From contig CAIQCK010000008.1 in the NCBI GenBank assembly GCA_903870275.1, forward strand, positions 1 through 64,000: a DNA stretch of 64,000 nucleotides, written 5' to 3'. The translations under genes were made by a program, and so were the position numbers. The notes beneath the pieces were generated by a model. That model was not told the origin of the DNA. It was given only the letters and a program-made list of their open reading frames with translations, and made no database searches. Source of the stretch: an uncultured bacterium. Its GTDB lineage: Bacteria > Verrucomicrobiota > Verrucomicrobiia > CAIQCK01. Positions 11,231-22,358 of this stretch are shown piece by piece (position 1 is the stretch's first letter; the number at the start of each line of letters is the position of its first letter).

Positions 11231-11998
11231 TCAAGGATGGCCCGAAGCCAGTCGCCGGCACAGGGGCGTGAGCCGGGCGATTCGCTCCGCGGCCGGTGGA
11301 TGCGAGGCGAAATACTGACCCAGCCCCGAGCGCTGCGGGTCGAGCCGCTCGATGCGCTGCAGCAACGCGATGGCACCGCCGGGGGCAAAGCCGGCTGCGG
11401 CCACGAGATGAAGCCCCAGTTCGTCCGCCTCTTGTTCGTGGTCCTGGGAGTGGGCGCTTTGCAGAAGCACCATGCCCTTGTCGCGCAACCAGCCGCCCAG
11501 AGGCCCCGCGCGCGCGGCAATGACCGAGACCGCGCGAGAGAGGACACTGGAGGCAACCTCTTTCACCATCCGGTTCCACGCATGCTCGCGGATGATGTGC
11601 GCCATCTCGTGTCCGATGACAAAGGCCAATTCCTCCGGGCGGCGCTCGCAGAGGTTCACCAGCGAGTGACTGACGAAGATGAAACCACCGGGCAGCGCCA
11701 TCGCGTTTGGAGAATCGTCGCGGATCGCCTCGCAGCGGAAGGCGCGGCGTTTGTCCCGCACGCAAGCGGCCAGCCGTTCGCACAGGCCGCTGAGAAGAGC
11801 CGTCATTTGAGGGTCGTTCACCCGCTCTGTGGCGCCGCGAAGTTCGGTGGCCAGCGCGCTGCCGAAGGCCGCCTCGGCGCGCAATGCCTCCTCTTCCGTG
11901 CCGGTCAGGCCGTCCCAAATCCACTTGGATTTGCGGATGGTCGGCACGGCGGCGCGGCCCACATGGCGTCCGAGGTTGTAGAAAAATCCGCTCATCAA
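11231..11998 (-). CDS. M48-family zinc metallopeptidase
   Basis: A 255-residue protein with the zinc motif HEMAH in FVIGHEMAHIIREHAW (about residues 125-140) and the third ligand glutamate region SQDHEQEADELG about 55 residues later, as in M48/Ste24/HtpX-type peptidases. HPPAAERIARL at the end is also typical of the family. There is no obvious signal peptide. Two ATGs (11998 and 11995) are possible. It lies one base beyond the stop of the upstream zinc-ribbon membrane protein gene, so the pair is probably co-transcribed. Substrate unknown; a role in protein quality control is the usual guess. Confidence 0.88.
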   Translation of the reverse strand: MMSGFFYNLGRHVGRAAVPTIRKSKWIWDGLTGTEEEALRAEAAFGSALATELRGATERVNDPQMTALLSGLCERLAACVRDKRRAFRCEAIRDDSPNAMALPGGFIFVSHSLVNLCERRPEELAFVIGHEMAHIIREHAWNRMVKEVASSVLSRAVSVIAARAGPLGGWLRDKGMVLLQSAHSQDHEQEADELGLHLVAAAGFAPGGAIALLQRIERLDPQRSGLGQYFASHPPAAERIARLTPLCRRLASGHP

Positions 11999-11999
11999 T

Positions 12000-12833
12000 C
12001 TACTTCGTCGCGGATGGAGAAGCGGCAGTAGATTCCGTCGGCGGCGCGGTTTCTTTCGGCGGCGTGGATGGGAAGAAGAATTTCGAGAAGAACCCGACCA
12101 TCTTGTCCTCGTCCTGACCGTCGTAGAACCGAGCGGTCACTTTGCCTTCGGCGTGTCCCGGTGGCTGGCGGGAAAGCAGGTTGGCGGGCACACGGACGGC
12201 GCAAATCAAACGCCGCGGCCGGAATCCCAGACCGCCGGTCGTATACCATGTGAAGTTCGACGAGTTGACGAGGAAAGAGCTTTCGTAAAGCTTGCTCTCG
12301 TTATCAAACGAACCCCCTCCTTGAACACCGATGTGCGTGATCTCGCCGATCGTCAGCTTCACCCGGCCGGTGCGGGCGATCTCCACGCGGTTGCTGTCAA
12401 GCAACGTGAAACCGATGACGAATTCCGGCGCGCGATACGAAACGATCATCTGCGTCATCTGCGCCGCTGGCAACGGACTCTCCTTGATTTCCGGCGGCGG
12501 GCCGGTCTGGACCGATTGCAGCGCCCAGAAAATGCCTGCGATCAAAACAAACGCCGACACGCCCACCATGAGGAGACCGAGCCACGGCGTCCCCGAGGAT
12601 CTGCGCAACCGGCCCATCGCCTGTTCGGCAAAGGAAATGCGCTCGCCTGCGTTCTCCACCGTTTTCGGGCTGTCGCCGCCCGACGGGGGGCGGACATGCG
12701 GTTTCGCCGTCGGCGGCACGGTCAATTGTGCGGGGATGGCGCGACCGCATTTGACACAGCTCAACGCTTTGCCAGCGCGCTCGGCGGGATACTCGTTCTC
12801 CGCCTGGCATTTGGGGCATCGCACGGTAGGCAT
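12000..12833 (-). CDS. zinc-ribbon, single-pass membrane protein, function unknown
   Basis: A 277-residue protein. Residues 1-30 form a zinc ribbon (CPKCQAENEYP and CVKCG). A proline-rich linker follows, then one membrane helix at about 84-106 (WLGLLMVGVSAFVLIAGIFW) and an extracytoplasmic region of about 130 residues that looks mostly beta. The C-terminus is rich in Pro, Thr and Ser. I do not recognise the C-terminal region. It is immediately followed by the M48 peptidase gene, so the two may act together. A zinc ribbon before a membrane helix is common in anchored bacterial proteins. Confidence 0.75.
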   Translation of the reverse strand: MPTVRCPKCQAENEYPAERAGKALSCVKCGRAIPAQLTVPPTAKPHVRPPSGGDSPKTVENAGERISFAEQAMGRLRRSSGTPWLGLLMVGVSAFVLIAGIFWALQSVQTGPPPEIKESPLPAAQMTQMIVSYRAPEFVIGFTLLDSNRVEIARTGRVKLTIGEITHIGVQGGGSFDNESKLYESSFLVNSSNFTWYTTGGLGFRPRRLICAVRVPANLLSRQPPGHAEGKVTARFYDGQDEDKMVGFFSKFFFPSTPPKETAPPTESTAASPSATK

Positions 12834-12931
12834 GACATTGGAAGTTAAGCGCGCGCCGCCGCAAGGGCAACCTTTTTGATGTGCGCTGTTGAATGGGATG
12901 TCAAACGCGCCGAAGGCGCCGAAGGAAACAA

Positions 12932-13134
12932 GCCCAGGGCAAACGAGTCCGCGAGTGCCGCCCTGGGTTCACGAATGAAAGCGGGACGCGCCCTGCAAGG
13001 GCGCGCGTAAAGAGAGCGGCCATCAACCCACGCTACCCGCGCCCTTTCAGGGCGCGCACGATACCTTCTTTCTACCCGGGGCGGCGCTCGAACTCGCTTG
13101 CCCCAGGCTGATTCACCACTGCCCCTTCGGGGCA
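12932..13134. repeat. transposase-less copy of RAYT ends (BIME/MITE-like)
   Basis: Two head-to-head hairpin groups match the ends of the RAYT element at 5776-6421. They are CCCAGGGC (12933-12940) pairing with GCCCTGGG (12960-12967), a GCGCCCTGCAAGGGCGC hairpin near 12989-13005, GCGCCCTTTCAGGGCGC near 13039-13055, then a CCGGGGCGGCGCTCG...GCTTGCCCC segment and GCCCC-TTC-GGGGC (about 13121-13133). Order and spacing of parts follow the RAYT element, with the gene replaced by about 35 bases. It lies between the divergent zinc-ribbon and helicase genes. Confidence 0.8.
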
Positions 13135-13252
13135 ACAGCAACGGAAAAGGGTTCGTGCCTGAAGAGAAAGAAGCTCAACACAAGCGCCAGCTTTACGTCC
13201 ACAATCACTATCGCGCCCGGAGGTCGCGATCCACCGGCTTAACATGCCGCCC

Positions 13253-13318
13253 CGTTGGTGTCCCGGCTTCAGCCGGTCTGCGACAGAACAAGAACCGCCT
13301 AAAGGCGGGACACCAACG
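13253..13318. repeat. inverted repeat, family C (GTTGGTGTCCC)
   Basis: CGTTGGTGTCCC (13253-13264) and GGGACACCAACG (13307-13318) are a perfect 12-bp inverted repeat. Inside them GGCTTCAGCCGG and CCGCCTAAAGGCGG form two more small hairpins. The same arm sequence recurs inside the kinase gene at 31528-31665. It lies in the upstream region of the helicase gene, and an open frame runs through it, which would give a falsely extended helicase start. Confidence 0.8.
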
Positions 13319-13385
13319 GTTGGATACCGCCCGTCGCACCCTTTTTGGTTGTGGAAGGCGTGCAGCGCCGTTAGAGATACTCGCA

Positions 13386-15370
<1,985 letters not shown>

Positions 15371-15371
<1 letters not shown>

Positions 15372-15937
15372 TGCACTGGGGCGACCTCGATCATACGACC
15401 AAGTCAGCGCTGGCGCTGAGCGCGGCGTTGATCGGTCTCGGCGCGCTCGCGGCGTGGCTGTCGTTTCAACTCCAGGAACACTGGCCGCTGCTGGTATTCC
15501 TGCTGGCGTTTCTCGGCGTGGCGCTTTTTCTCGGCGGCATCAGCGCGTGGCACCATTTTCACGAGCCGAAGGAGACGAACCTGCAAACCTTCAAGCAACG
15601 CGCGCTCTTCGGCCTTCAAGACAACCAGCGCACCACGGTTCGAAGCAGTTGGGTCACGGCGAGAGACGTGTGTTTGCTGGCTTTGGTCGCTGTTTCGGCG
15701 GCATTCGTGCTGCACAGCCTGTTCATCGGCGGCGATGCCATCCGTGGCTACGTGGATCACCAACGATACTTCGTCCGCCTCAGCGGCGTGACCGAAGTCA
15801 CCGCCGACCAATGGCGCATGAACTGGTGGTTGGAAACATCGGTCTTCACGCTGCTGCCATTGTCGCTGTTTGTCACCGCCATTGCCGTCTATCGCGAGCG
15901 TCATGACCGTTTCCGCTACGACGACATGGATCGGTGA
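15371..15937 (+). CDS. small multi-pass membrane protein
   Basis: A 188-residue protein with about four hydrophobic helices: roughly residues 14-30, 40-58, 98-118 and 155-172. The ATG shares its A with the helicase TGA stop, so the two are translationally coupled. I do not recognise the family. The middle carries a hydrophilic stretch FHEPKETNLQTFKQRALFGLQDNQ. Nothing in the sequence explains the linkage to a helicase. Confidence 0.7.
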
Positions 15938-15956
15938 GAAGTGATGCGGGACTGGG

Positions 15957-15993
15957 GATTCGGAATTGGTAATTGGTGATTCGGAATTGGTAA
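15957..15993. repeat. two short direct repeats
   Basis: GATTCGGAATTGGTAA occurs at 15957-15972 and 15978-15993, a 21-bp period, in the gap between convergent genes. No function is apparent. Confidence 0.5.
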
Positions 15994-16055
15994 CGGGACG
16001 TGGACTAATACTCTCCCCTCCCCAACTCTTCACTCATCACTCTTAACTTTTTTTC

Positions 16056-16613
16056 CTACTTCACCACCGGCTGTCCGCCCGGCACGACCGGCACGGCCTC
16101 GCGCACCACGCCCGGCGGTCGCGCTCCCGGCCCGCCTCCACCCAGCGCCATCGGCAGCGGCCCGCCCGAAGGCCGACCCATGATCGGCGCGGCGGCGTTG
16201 TAGAGCGCCACCAGCGCGCCCTGCGTGCGGTTCCACCACGCCATCACCTCCGGCGGCGCTTCCAACATCGGAAACGTCTGGTCCACGCCAATCCATGCGT
16301 CCAGCAGCCGCTCGCTGCAATACCGCAGCCAATCCGGCCGCGGCCAATGCGCCGACACGGTCGCGTCGGCGTATTTGCGCGCCGCATCGCGCAACGAACG
16401 GATCGCGGCCAGCGCGTGGCCCTGCTGAGAATTACGAATGGAAATATGGTTCGCCCGCTCCAGGAGGAAGTTGCAATTGCGCGCCGCCTCCGCCGACACG
16501 CCGCGCAAACCCGCCAGCGCCTCAGGCGGCACCGGCGGCGGCATTTGAGCACCCGCCATCGCGATCAGCCCGAAAACAGCCACCGTCATTGCAAAACATT
16601 GGAGTCGGTTCAC
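16056..16613 (-). CDS. small exported protein, function unknown
   Basis: A protein of about 185 residues. The open frame starts at 16718, but the GTG at 16613 has AGGAG eight bases ahead and starts a clean signal peptide (LQCFAMTVAVFGLIAMAGAQ), so it is preferred. The mature part begins with a proline-rich stretch, has a helical middle with several Trp and Arg residues (SAHWPRPDWLRYCSERLL), and ends in a Gly/Pro-rich tail. No family was recognised. It lies about 100 bases downstream of the cysteine desulfurase gene on the same strand but has its own ribosome site. Confidence 0.7.
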   Translation of the reverse strand: MNRLQCFAMTVAVFGLIAMAGAQMPPPVPPEALAGLRGVSAEAARNCNFLLERANHISIRNSQQGHALAAIRSLRDAARKYADATVSAHWPRPDWLRYCSERLLDAWIGVDQTFPMLEAPPEVMAWWNRTQGALVALYNAAAPIMGRPSGGPLPMALGGGGPGARPPGVVREAVPVVPGGQPVVK

Positions 16614-16718
16614 GGCAAATCTCCTGGGTTGTATTGTAAATGGTTTTCTCGCGAAAAACATACCGCGTGCCCCAACCGAAGCAACTCTCAAAATGGCGCG
16701 CGGTCCACACCGCGCCAT

Positions 16719-17870
16719 TCAGGCGGCAAAGGAACGCAGGCGGGCAACGATCGCAGGCATGGCCTCCACCACCGCGTCCACATCGGCCTCGGTCGTGGCT
16801 GCGCCGAGCGAAAACCGGACGGCGGCGTTGGCCAGCTCCTCGCCAAGGCCCATCGCGAGCAACACCCCCGACGGCTTGAGCGAACCGACCGCGCACGCGG
16901 AACCGCTGGAGACGGCGATGCCTTCCAGATCGAGCGACATCAACAGCGCGTCGCTCTTGCAGCCCGCAAAGCTCACGTTGAGCGTGTTCGCCACGCGCCG
17001 ATCGGCGGGACCGTTGCGCCGGACGCGCTCGATGCGCGTGCTCAGTCCCTGCCATAACCGTTCCGTCAACGCGCGCAGCCGGACGTCTTCAGTTTCGACT
17101 CTCGACGTGGTGATTTCCGCCGCGCGGACAAAACCGACAATGCCGGCGACGTTCTCGGTGCCGGCGCGCCGGTCGTTCTCGTGGCTGCCGCCGTGGAGCA
17201 ACGATTCGATCTTCACCCGCGGCCGAATCCAAAGCGCGCCCACGCCTTTCGGGCCATACACTTTATGGCCGCTGATGCTCAGCAGATCCACCGGCACATC
17301 GCTGACGCTCACGGGAACCTTGCCAAATGCCTGCACGGCGTCGGTGTGAAAGAGCACGCCGCGCTCGCGGCAGATCGCGCCGATCTCGCGCACCGGCTGG
17401 AGCGCGCCGGTTTCGTTGTTGGCCCACATCACGCTGACGAGCGCGGTGTCGTCGCGGATCGCGCGGCGAACGTCGTCGGGATTTACGACGCCGTCGCCGT
17501 TCACCGGCAACACCGTCACATCGACGCCCCCGTGCTGGCGCAAGTGTTCGCAGGTATGCAGCACGGCGTGGTGCTCCACCGGTGAGGTAACAATGTGTCC
17601 CACTTCCCCTTTGAGCGCGCCCACCGCGCCGGCAATGGCGTGGTTGTCGGCCTCGGTGCCGCTGCCGGTGAAAACGATCTCGCCGGGTTTGGCGCCGAGC
17701 AGTTTCGCCACCCGCTCGCGCGCGTCGTCGAGCGCAGCGCGCGCTTCGCGTCCGAGAAAATGAATGCTGGAGGGATTGCCGTAGGTCGCGCCGAGAAACG
17801 GCAGCATGGCCTTCAGTGCTTCGGGATGCACCGGGGTCGTCGCGTTGTGGTCGAAATAGATGCGCCGCAT
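16719..17870 (-). CDS. cysteine desulfurase (NifS/IscS type)
   Basis: PLP-dependent cysteine desulfurase, 383 residues, which takes sulfur from cysteine for Fe-S clusters and thio-cofactors. It begins RRIYFDHNATTPVHPEAL. The PLP lysine is in SISGHKVYGPKG and the sulfur-accepting cysteine in SSGSACAVG near residue 328; the histidine stacked on PLP is in PVEHHAVLHT. Length is typical. The gene lies 46 bases behind a serine acetyltransferase gene, so cysteine synthesis and sulfur mobilisation are side by side. Which subclass (IscS, NifS or SufS-like) cannot be told from this alone. Confidence 0.93.
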   Translation of the reverse strand: MRRIYFDHNATTPVHPEALKAMLPFLGATYGNPSSIHFLGREARAALDDARERVAKLLGAKPGEIVFTGSGTEADNHAIAGAVGALKGEVGHIVTSPVEHHAVLHTCEHLRQHGGVDVTVLPVNGDGVVNPDDVRRAIRDDTALVSVMWANNETGALQPVREIGAICRERGVLFHTDAVQAFGKVPVSVSDVPVDLLSISGHKVYGPKGVGALWIRPRVKIESLLHGGSHENDRRAGTENVAGIVGFVRAAEITTSRVETEDVRLRALTERLWQGLSTRIERVRRNGPADRRVANTLNVSFAGCKSDALLMSLDLEGIAVSSGSACAVGSLKPSGVLLAMGLGEELANAAVRFSLGAATTEADVDAVVEAMPAIVARLRSFAA

Positions 17871-17916
17871 GGAGGTCTTTCAAAACACGGGATGGAAAAG
17901 CCACGGCGTCCCGCTG

Positions 17917-18849
17917 TTAAATCCGGGAGTTCGGATGCTCCGGGTCGGGTTCCTTCTGCGGCCGGACCCGCACCTGCTCGTTCTCGAAATACACGAGCGA
18001 ATGAGGCGGCACCGACTGCATAAGCCACACGTTCGAGCCGATGGTCGAGCCACGGCCGATGACGGTGTCGCCGCCGAGGATGGTGGCGCCGGCGTATATG
18101 ACCACGTCGTCTTCGATGTTGGGGTGGCGCTTGATGCCTTTGACGATCCGGCCCTCCGCATCCTTGGCAAAGCTTTTCGCGCCCAGCGTCACGCCCTGGT
18201 AAATCTTCACGCGCTGGCCGATCACCGTCGTTTCGCCGATGACCACGCCGGTGCCGTGGTCTATGCAAAAGTGGCTGGCGATGGTTGCGCCGGGGTGAAT
18301 GTCAATGCCCGTCCGGTTGTGGGCAAACTCGGTCATGATGCGCGGGATCAACGGCACGCGTTGCCGGTAAAGCACGTGCGCCATGCGCTGGACGGCGATG
18401 GCTTCCAAGCCGGGATACGCCAGAATGACTTCTTCGTTGCTGATCGCGGCGGGGTCGCCCTCATACGTCGCCACCACGTCGGTCTGAAGCAGGCCACGAA
18501 TGCCAGGGAGCGATTCCAGAAACTCCTGTGTCAATCGCCGTGCTTCGATCTTGAGGCCCGCCGCGTCCGCGCCAGCCTGCGCGCGATATTGGAGCGCCTT
18601 GACGATTTCCTTCTCCAGCCGTTTGCTGATGGACGCGATGAGCGGCGCCACAAACTCGTGTATCTGACTGCTATGGATCACGTCGTTATCCATGAAACCG
18701 GGAAACAACAACCGCATCAGGTCGCGCGTGATGCCGACGACAACCTCCTTCGACGGCAGGTTCGCGCCGTCAATGTGGTTGATGCCGCCGTAGCTTTTGT
18801 AAGAAGCCACGATCCGCTCGGCAATGTGTTCCAGTCCTTTTTCGCTCAT
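17917..18849 (-). CDS. serine O-acetyltransferase (EpsC/CysE type)
   Basis: A 310-residue acetyltransferase with a helical N-terminal half and a C-terminal left-handed beta-helix of hexapeptide repeats (GIDIHPGATIASHF, then GTGVVIGETTVIGQRV and the typical end GGDTVIGRGSTIGSN). It makes O-acetylserine for cysteine synthesis. The longer open frame overlaps the next upstream gene; the ATG at 18849 is preferred. The adjacent downstream gene is a cysteine desulfurase, consistent with a cysteine and sulfur role. The length, with a long N-terminal part, fits the EpsC-like group rather than short CysE. Confidence 0.9.
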   Translation of the reverse strand: MSEKGLEHIAERIVASYKSYGGINHIDGANLPSKEVVVGITRDLMRLLFPGFMDNDVIHSSQIHEFVAPLIASISKRLEKEIVKALQYRAQAGADAAGLKIEARRLTQEFLESLPGIRGLLQTDVVATYEGDPAAISNEEVILAYPGLEAIAVQRMAHVLYRQRVPLIPRIMTEFAHNRTGIDIHPGATIASHFCIDHGTGVVIGETTVIGQRVKIYQGVTLGAKSFAKDAEGRIVKGIKRHPNIEDDVVIYAGATILGGDTVIGRGSTIGSNVWLMQSVPPHSLVYFENEQVRVRPQKEPDPEHPNSRI

Positions 18850-18958
18850 GTTTCCGCCAGAGGGGTAACACGATTCAGCGGAAAAAACAAGGAACGGCAT
18901 GGCGGTTCCTGGCGCGCGGCCCGCCGCAAACGCTGCGACTGCCGTTTCCGGCTGTTCA

Positions 18959-21154
18959 CTACGGCTTGGGCACAATCACCGCCTCGCCGACACCGTCGCC
19001 TTCGAGAGAGCGCGTGACATCCTCGAAAGTGTTCTCGCGCAAAACCACGCCCCGGGTGGTTGCCTGCACCTGGATTCCACAATCCGCATGTTGCACCCGA
19101 CAATGCTCCACCAGAGCGTCCGCCACGGTCCCCCTGATGCGAAAGCAGCCGTTGTTGTCACATTGATTACGGCGAAAGATGACACCCCGCACCATCGGCC
19201 CGTCGTAGGTCTTGGACTCCTCGCCCGTGATGGTCCCAAAAGACGCCGTCCGGTGGCCGTAGCCGTTCCCCTCCACGATCTCGTTGTCGAGGAACTGGCA
19301 ATACCATGAAGGTTGGTGACCCCAGCCGTGCGGATTCAGGCCCCAGACAAGAAAACCATCCATGCGGGACCCTTTGTTGCCGGCGACAATCGTATCGTGG
19401 GCCGCGCCGTAGAGTTGAAACGCGCCGCCGTCCTCGAAGGTGTTGCCGATGAAAAGATTCTGCCCGCGAAACGGCGCAATCGAAATGCGCGAGGTTTCGT
19501 CGGGCAGCACCGTCCACGGACGGTCCACTTCCCACTGACGCCCCTGATTGGCCGTGACAAAGCGATATTGGCCCGCGCCCCTGCCGTCCAAAACCATCAC
19601 CGCCGCGCCGACCCAATTGGTGTGAGGCTTCGGCGCGTAATCGCGGAACACGGGATCGCCGGCCAGTGTGAGTGTCGCGCCGACGGCGGAAGCGATTTTT
19701 CCAAAATACGCCCCGCCGCCCGCATCGAGCGTCATCATCTCGCGATCCGCGCCGAACATTTGTTGGAGCCGGTTCTTCGCAAAATAAATATGCCGGCAGT
19801 AGTTGCCATAGAACGTCGTGAAGTCGTTGCCGATGGCGAGCAGGTTGTTGCCAGAGACGAGGTTGTCCTCAAAAATCAGCCGGTCGGTGTTCTCGATACT
19901 GTAGCCACGGCCGCCGTAAAGCAACCGGTTGCGCGCGATGACCCCGGCTTTCGCCTTTATAATCCGGATCGCGTAGTAGCTGGCATAGATGTCGCAGTCG
20001 CTGACTTCAAAGTTCTTTCCACGCAGCAACACCGCCGCGCCACAGTCGTGCAGTTCGGCCGGCCCGCGATGCCCGCGAAACTCCTGCCCCGCCCGCTCGA
20101 TCATAAAATAACAGTTCGCACGAATACGCACCCGTTTCAGGAACATGGTCTGCGAAGCGGCCGTGTCTGCCACTACGTTCTTATGACTCTGGCAGTAGAG
20201 GCTGAGCGACTCGATGCCGAAGTCCGCGCCGGTGATCAGCTCCTGCGGAGGCGCGTCAAGGTCGGGCCAGTAAAGGCTGACCAGTTCTATTCCCTCTCCT
20301 TTCAGCACCGTGTGCGGGGGAATAACCAGCCGATCCGCCACCGGGTAACGGCCCCGCGGCAGGAAGACAATCCCGCCGCCGTTGGCCTCGGCCTTTTTCA
20401 ACGCCGCCAGCAGCGCCTCGCCCGGCTTCGGACCGAAATCCTTGACGTTGAACACGTCGCTCTTCCACAGCGCGCGCGCCTGAACCGCCACGACACCGGC
20501 TCGCCGCCAGGTCGCATCGCCACCGAGACCGTTGTGCACGAACAGTTCGTAATCCCCCTCCTCCACATGCGTCGGCAACGCAAACCTCAACGCGTAGCCA
20601 TCGGCCTGCGACGCGTGGAGGATGACGCTTGGACGGTTCGCGGCGCGCAGGCATGCCCGACTTTCGCCACCGAAGTTCAGCGACTTGCCGAACAGACGAA
20701 GCCAGCCTCCCGGCGCCGCCGTTTCGCCGCCGTCACCCTGCCACCACCACACGTCAGGCGCGTTGAGCGTTACCACGTCGGAAACGACATCGCCGTTGTG
20801 CACACGACAGCGCCACGCGCCAACGAGACCTTTCTTCGGCAGGACAAGCTTCAGGGATTGCTCGCTGCGTTGAAGCGGTTCGACTCGACGCCATGAATCC
20901 GTGATGACCTCTGGCTTGGGTGTTGTCACCGGCGAGTCCGGCAGTCGTGACAGTTCGATGACGCTGTTAGTGCGGAAGCCGTCGCCTTGCAGCAGCACCG
21001 TCTCATCCGGCCGCACAGGATCGGACGCCCAAACAATCGCCGGCGGCGCGGCATCCGCGCGCGTTGGGCTCTGGGCTGCCACCGGCCCGGATTCCAACAC
21101 CGCGCCTGTGTAAAACAGACCCAGCATCGCCACCATCTGCAATCGTTTGGTCAT
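18959..21154 (-). CDS. secreted right-handed beta-helix protein (pectate-lyase-like)
   Basis: A protein of about 731 residues with a signal peptide (KRLQMVAMLGLFYTGAVLESG). The ATG at 21154 has AAGGAAC ahead. An IPT/beta-sandwich-like N-terminal part (residues ~40-230) is followed by FNVKDFGPKPGEALLAALKKA, the pectate-lyase superfamily entry motif, and PRGRYPVADRLVIPPHTVLKG. Repeated short strands (RNRLLYGGRGYSIEN, EDNLVSGNNLLAIGN, IGNTFEDGGAFQLYG) show a parallel beta-helix. Catalytic residues cannot be assigned. It probably acts on plant or microbial polysaccharide outside the cell. No close neighbour explains its substrate. Confidence 0.82.
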   Translation of the reverse strand: MTKRLQMVAMLGLFYTGAVLESGPVAAQSPTRADAAPPAIVWASDPVRPDETVLLQGDGFRTNSVIELSRLPDSPVTTPKPEVITDSWRRVEPLQRSEQSLKLVLPKKGLVGAWRCRVHNGDVVSDVVTLNAPDVWWWQGDGGETAAPGGWLRLFGKSLNFGGESRACLRAANRPSVILHASQADGYALRFALPTHVEEGDYELFVHNGLGGDATWRRAGVVAVQARALWKSDVFNVKDFGPKPGEALLAALKKAEANGGGIVFLPRGRYPVADRLVIPPHTVLKGEGIELVSLYWPDLDAPPQELITGADFGIESLSLYCQSHKNVVADTAASQTMFLKRVRIRANCYFMIERAGQEFRGHRGPAELHDCGAAVLLRGKNFEVSDCDIYASYYAIRIIKAKAGVIARNRLLYGGRGYSIENTDRLIFEDNLVSGNNLLAIGNDFTTFYGNYCRHIYFAKNRLQQMFGADREMMTLDAGGGAYFGKIASAVGATLTLAGDPVFRDYAPKPHTNWVGAAVMVLDGRGAGQYRFVTANQGRQWEVDRPWTVLPDETSRISIAPFRGQNLFIGNTFEDGGAFQLYGAAHDTIVAGNKGSRMDGFLVWGLNPHGWGHQPSWYCQFLDNEIVEGNGYGHRTASFGTITGEESKTYDGPMVRGVIFRRNQCDNNGCFRIRGTVADALVEHCRVQHADCGIQVQATTRGVVLRENTFEDVTRSLEGDGVGEAVIVPKP

Positions 21155-21272
21155 GAGGTTCCTTTGTCGCAACCGTGCAGCTTATATCCACTCGCTCAAA
21201 CCTCTCGAACTCAATTCAGAAATCGTTGCCGTGGATGTTGGAACTGCCGCCCCAACATGAAGTTGCCGGTTC

Positions 21273-21962
21273 TCAGCCCTTCGTTTGAGGATCGCCACGC
21301 ATCCAAAGGCACGCCGACACCAGGATGATCCACGTCGTCCCAGTGATAAACACCAGCCATTCGAGGATTGCCAGAACCCAAATGCCGGGTCGCGAGGTGT
21401 GATACACACGGATGATGTCCGCGAGGGTTTGACGCGTGATCAAGGGCCAGGCCACCAACGCTGCGAAACTCGTCATCGCAATCAGACTGGGTATCATCAA
21501 CCAGTGGGACAACCTGTTCTTCCTGTCGCGGACTATGACAAGGCTGAACAGCCCAATGGTGAACAGACCGCTGAGGAAATAAACAAACGCCACTTTGAGG
21601 TGGATCTCCAAATCGTTCATGGGAATTTGGCCCACCACGCTGCCGAGCATGGCAAACACCAGACCTGAGATTGTGCCCGCGCAAGCAAGCTTGTTTTGGA
21701 AATGTCTTCCAAGACCGACCATGAACATGCCAATGCTCAGGCTGCTGACGATCAGGCACCCGTTGAAGACGTTCGCCAGCTTCGACACTCCGACAAGCCC
21801 CAGTTCGCTGATGAAATAATTCAGCAGGGAATACGCTTCGCCATTCTTTCCATGAAACGAGAATGCGGGCACGGCACAGCCAATGATCAGAACGACCGAT
21901 CCAAACAGTCCACAAAAGGAAGCCAGTTTTCGTTGCCTCAGAGACATATGAATGCCGGTCAT
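21273..21962 (-). CDS. DUF998-like multi-pass membrane protein
   Basis: A 229-residue protein with about six membrane helices. It starts RQRKLASFCGLFGSVVLIIG, has SLLNYFISELGLVGVSKLANVFNGCLI and ends with a helix before the basic tail. The layout (FISELG after the first loop, paired helices) resembles DUF998 membrane proteins. The ATG at 21962 overlaps the stop of a 66-codon gene upstream (ATGA), so it is preferred over the ATG at 21947. Function unknown. Confidence 0.7.
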   Translation of the reverse strand: MTGIHMSLRQRKLASFCGLFGSVVLIIGCAVPAFSFHGKNGEAYSLLNYFISELGLVGVSKLANVFNGCLIVSSLSIGMFMVGLGRHFQNKLACAGTISGLVFAMLGSVVGQIPMNDLEIHLKVAFVYFLSGLFTIGLFSLVIVRDRKNRLSHWLMIPSLIAMTSFAALVAWPLITRQTLADIIRVYHTSRPGIWVLAILEWLVFITGTTWIILVSACLWMRGDPQTKG

Positions 21963-22159
21963 GCCTGGACCAAAGCGGATGGCTGGGCCTTGTTCGACTT
22001 CTCGACGACGGCATCCGTGCATCCGCTTTGGGGAATGAAATAAACGGTGCAAGTCGCGTTTGTGGTGGTGGTTGCCATGAAGTCGCTTGCGGTGACTCCG
22101 GCATTGAAACCGGCCGTTACCGCAACACCGATCAGGACCAGGGACACAAGGCGTTTCAT
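21959..22159 (-). CDS. small exported peptide
   Basis: A 66-residue product with a signal peptide (KRLVSLVLIGVAVTAGFNAG) and a short mature part with two cysteines (NATCTVYFIPQSGCTDAV). It overlaps the following membrane-protein gene by ATGA, which suggests coupled translation and supports it as a real gene. No family recognised. The cysteine pair could form a disulfide. Confidence 0.6.
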   Translation of the reverse strand: MKRLVSLVLIGVAVTAGFNAGVTASDFMATTTTNATCTVYFIPQSGCTDAVVEKSNKAQPSALVQA

Positions 22160-22358
22160 CGGGGTGGAAGTTTAGCGGTGTGGCGGGAGAAAATCGAGCC
22201 AAGTAAAAAACAGCCTTTGCAAGATGGGCATGGCAACAGGATTAGTCCTGTTGTTGCAGATTACACGCCGAAGCGAGGTGGAAACAGAGGGAGCTTTATT
22301 GCTTTTCTGACAGTCGGCGGAGGATCGGATGCATGGCGGCGTTGCTGCGCGCATGCCG

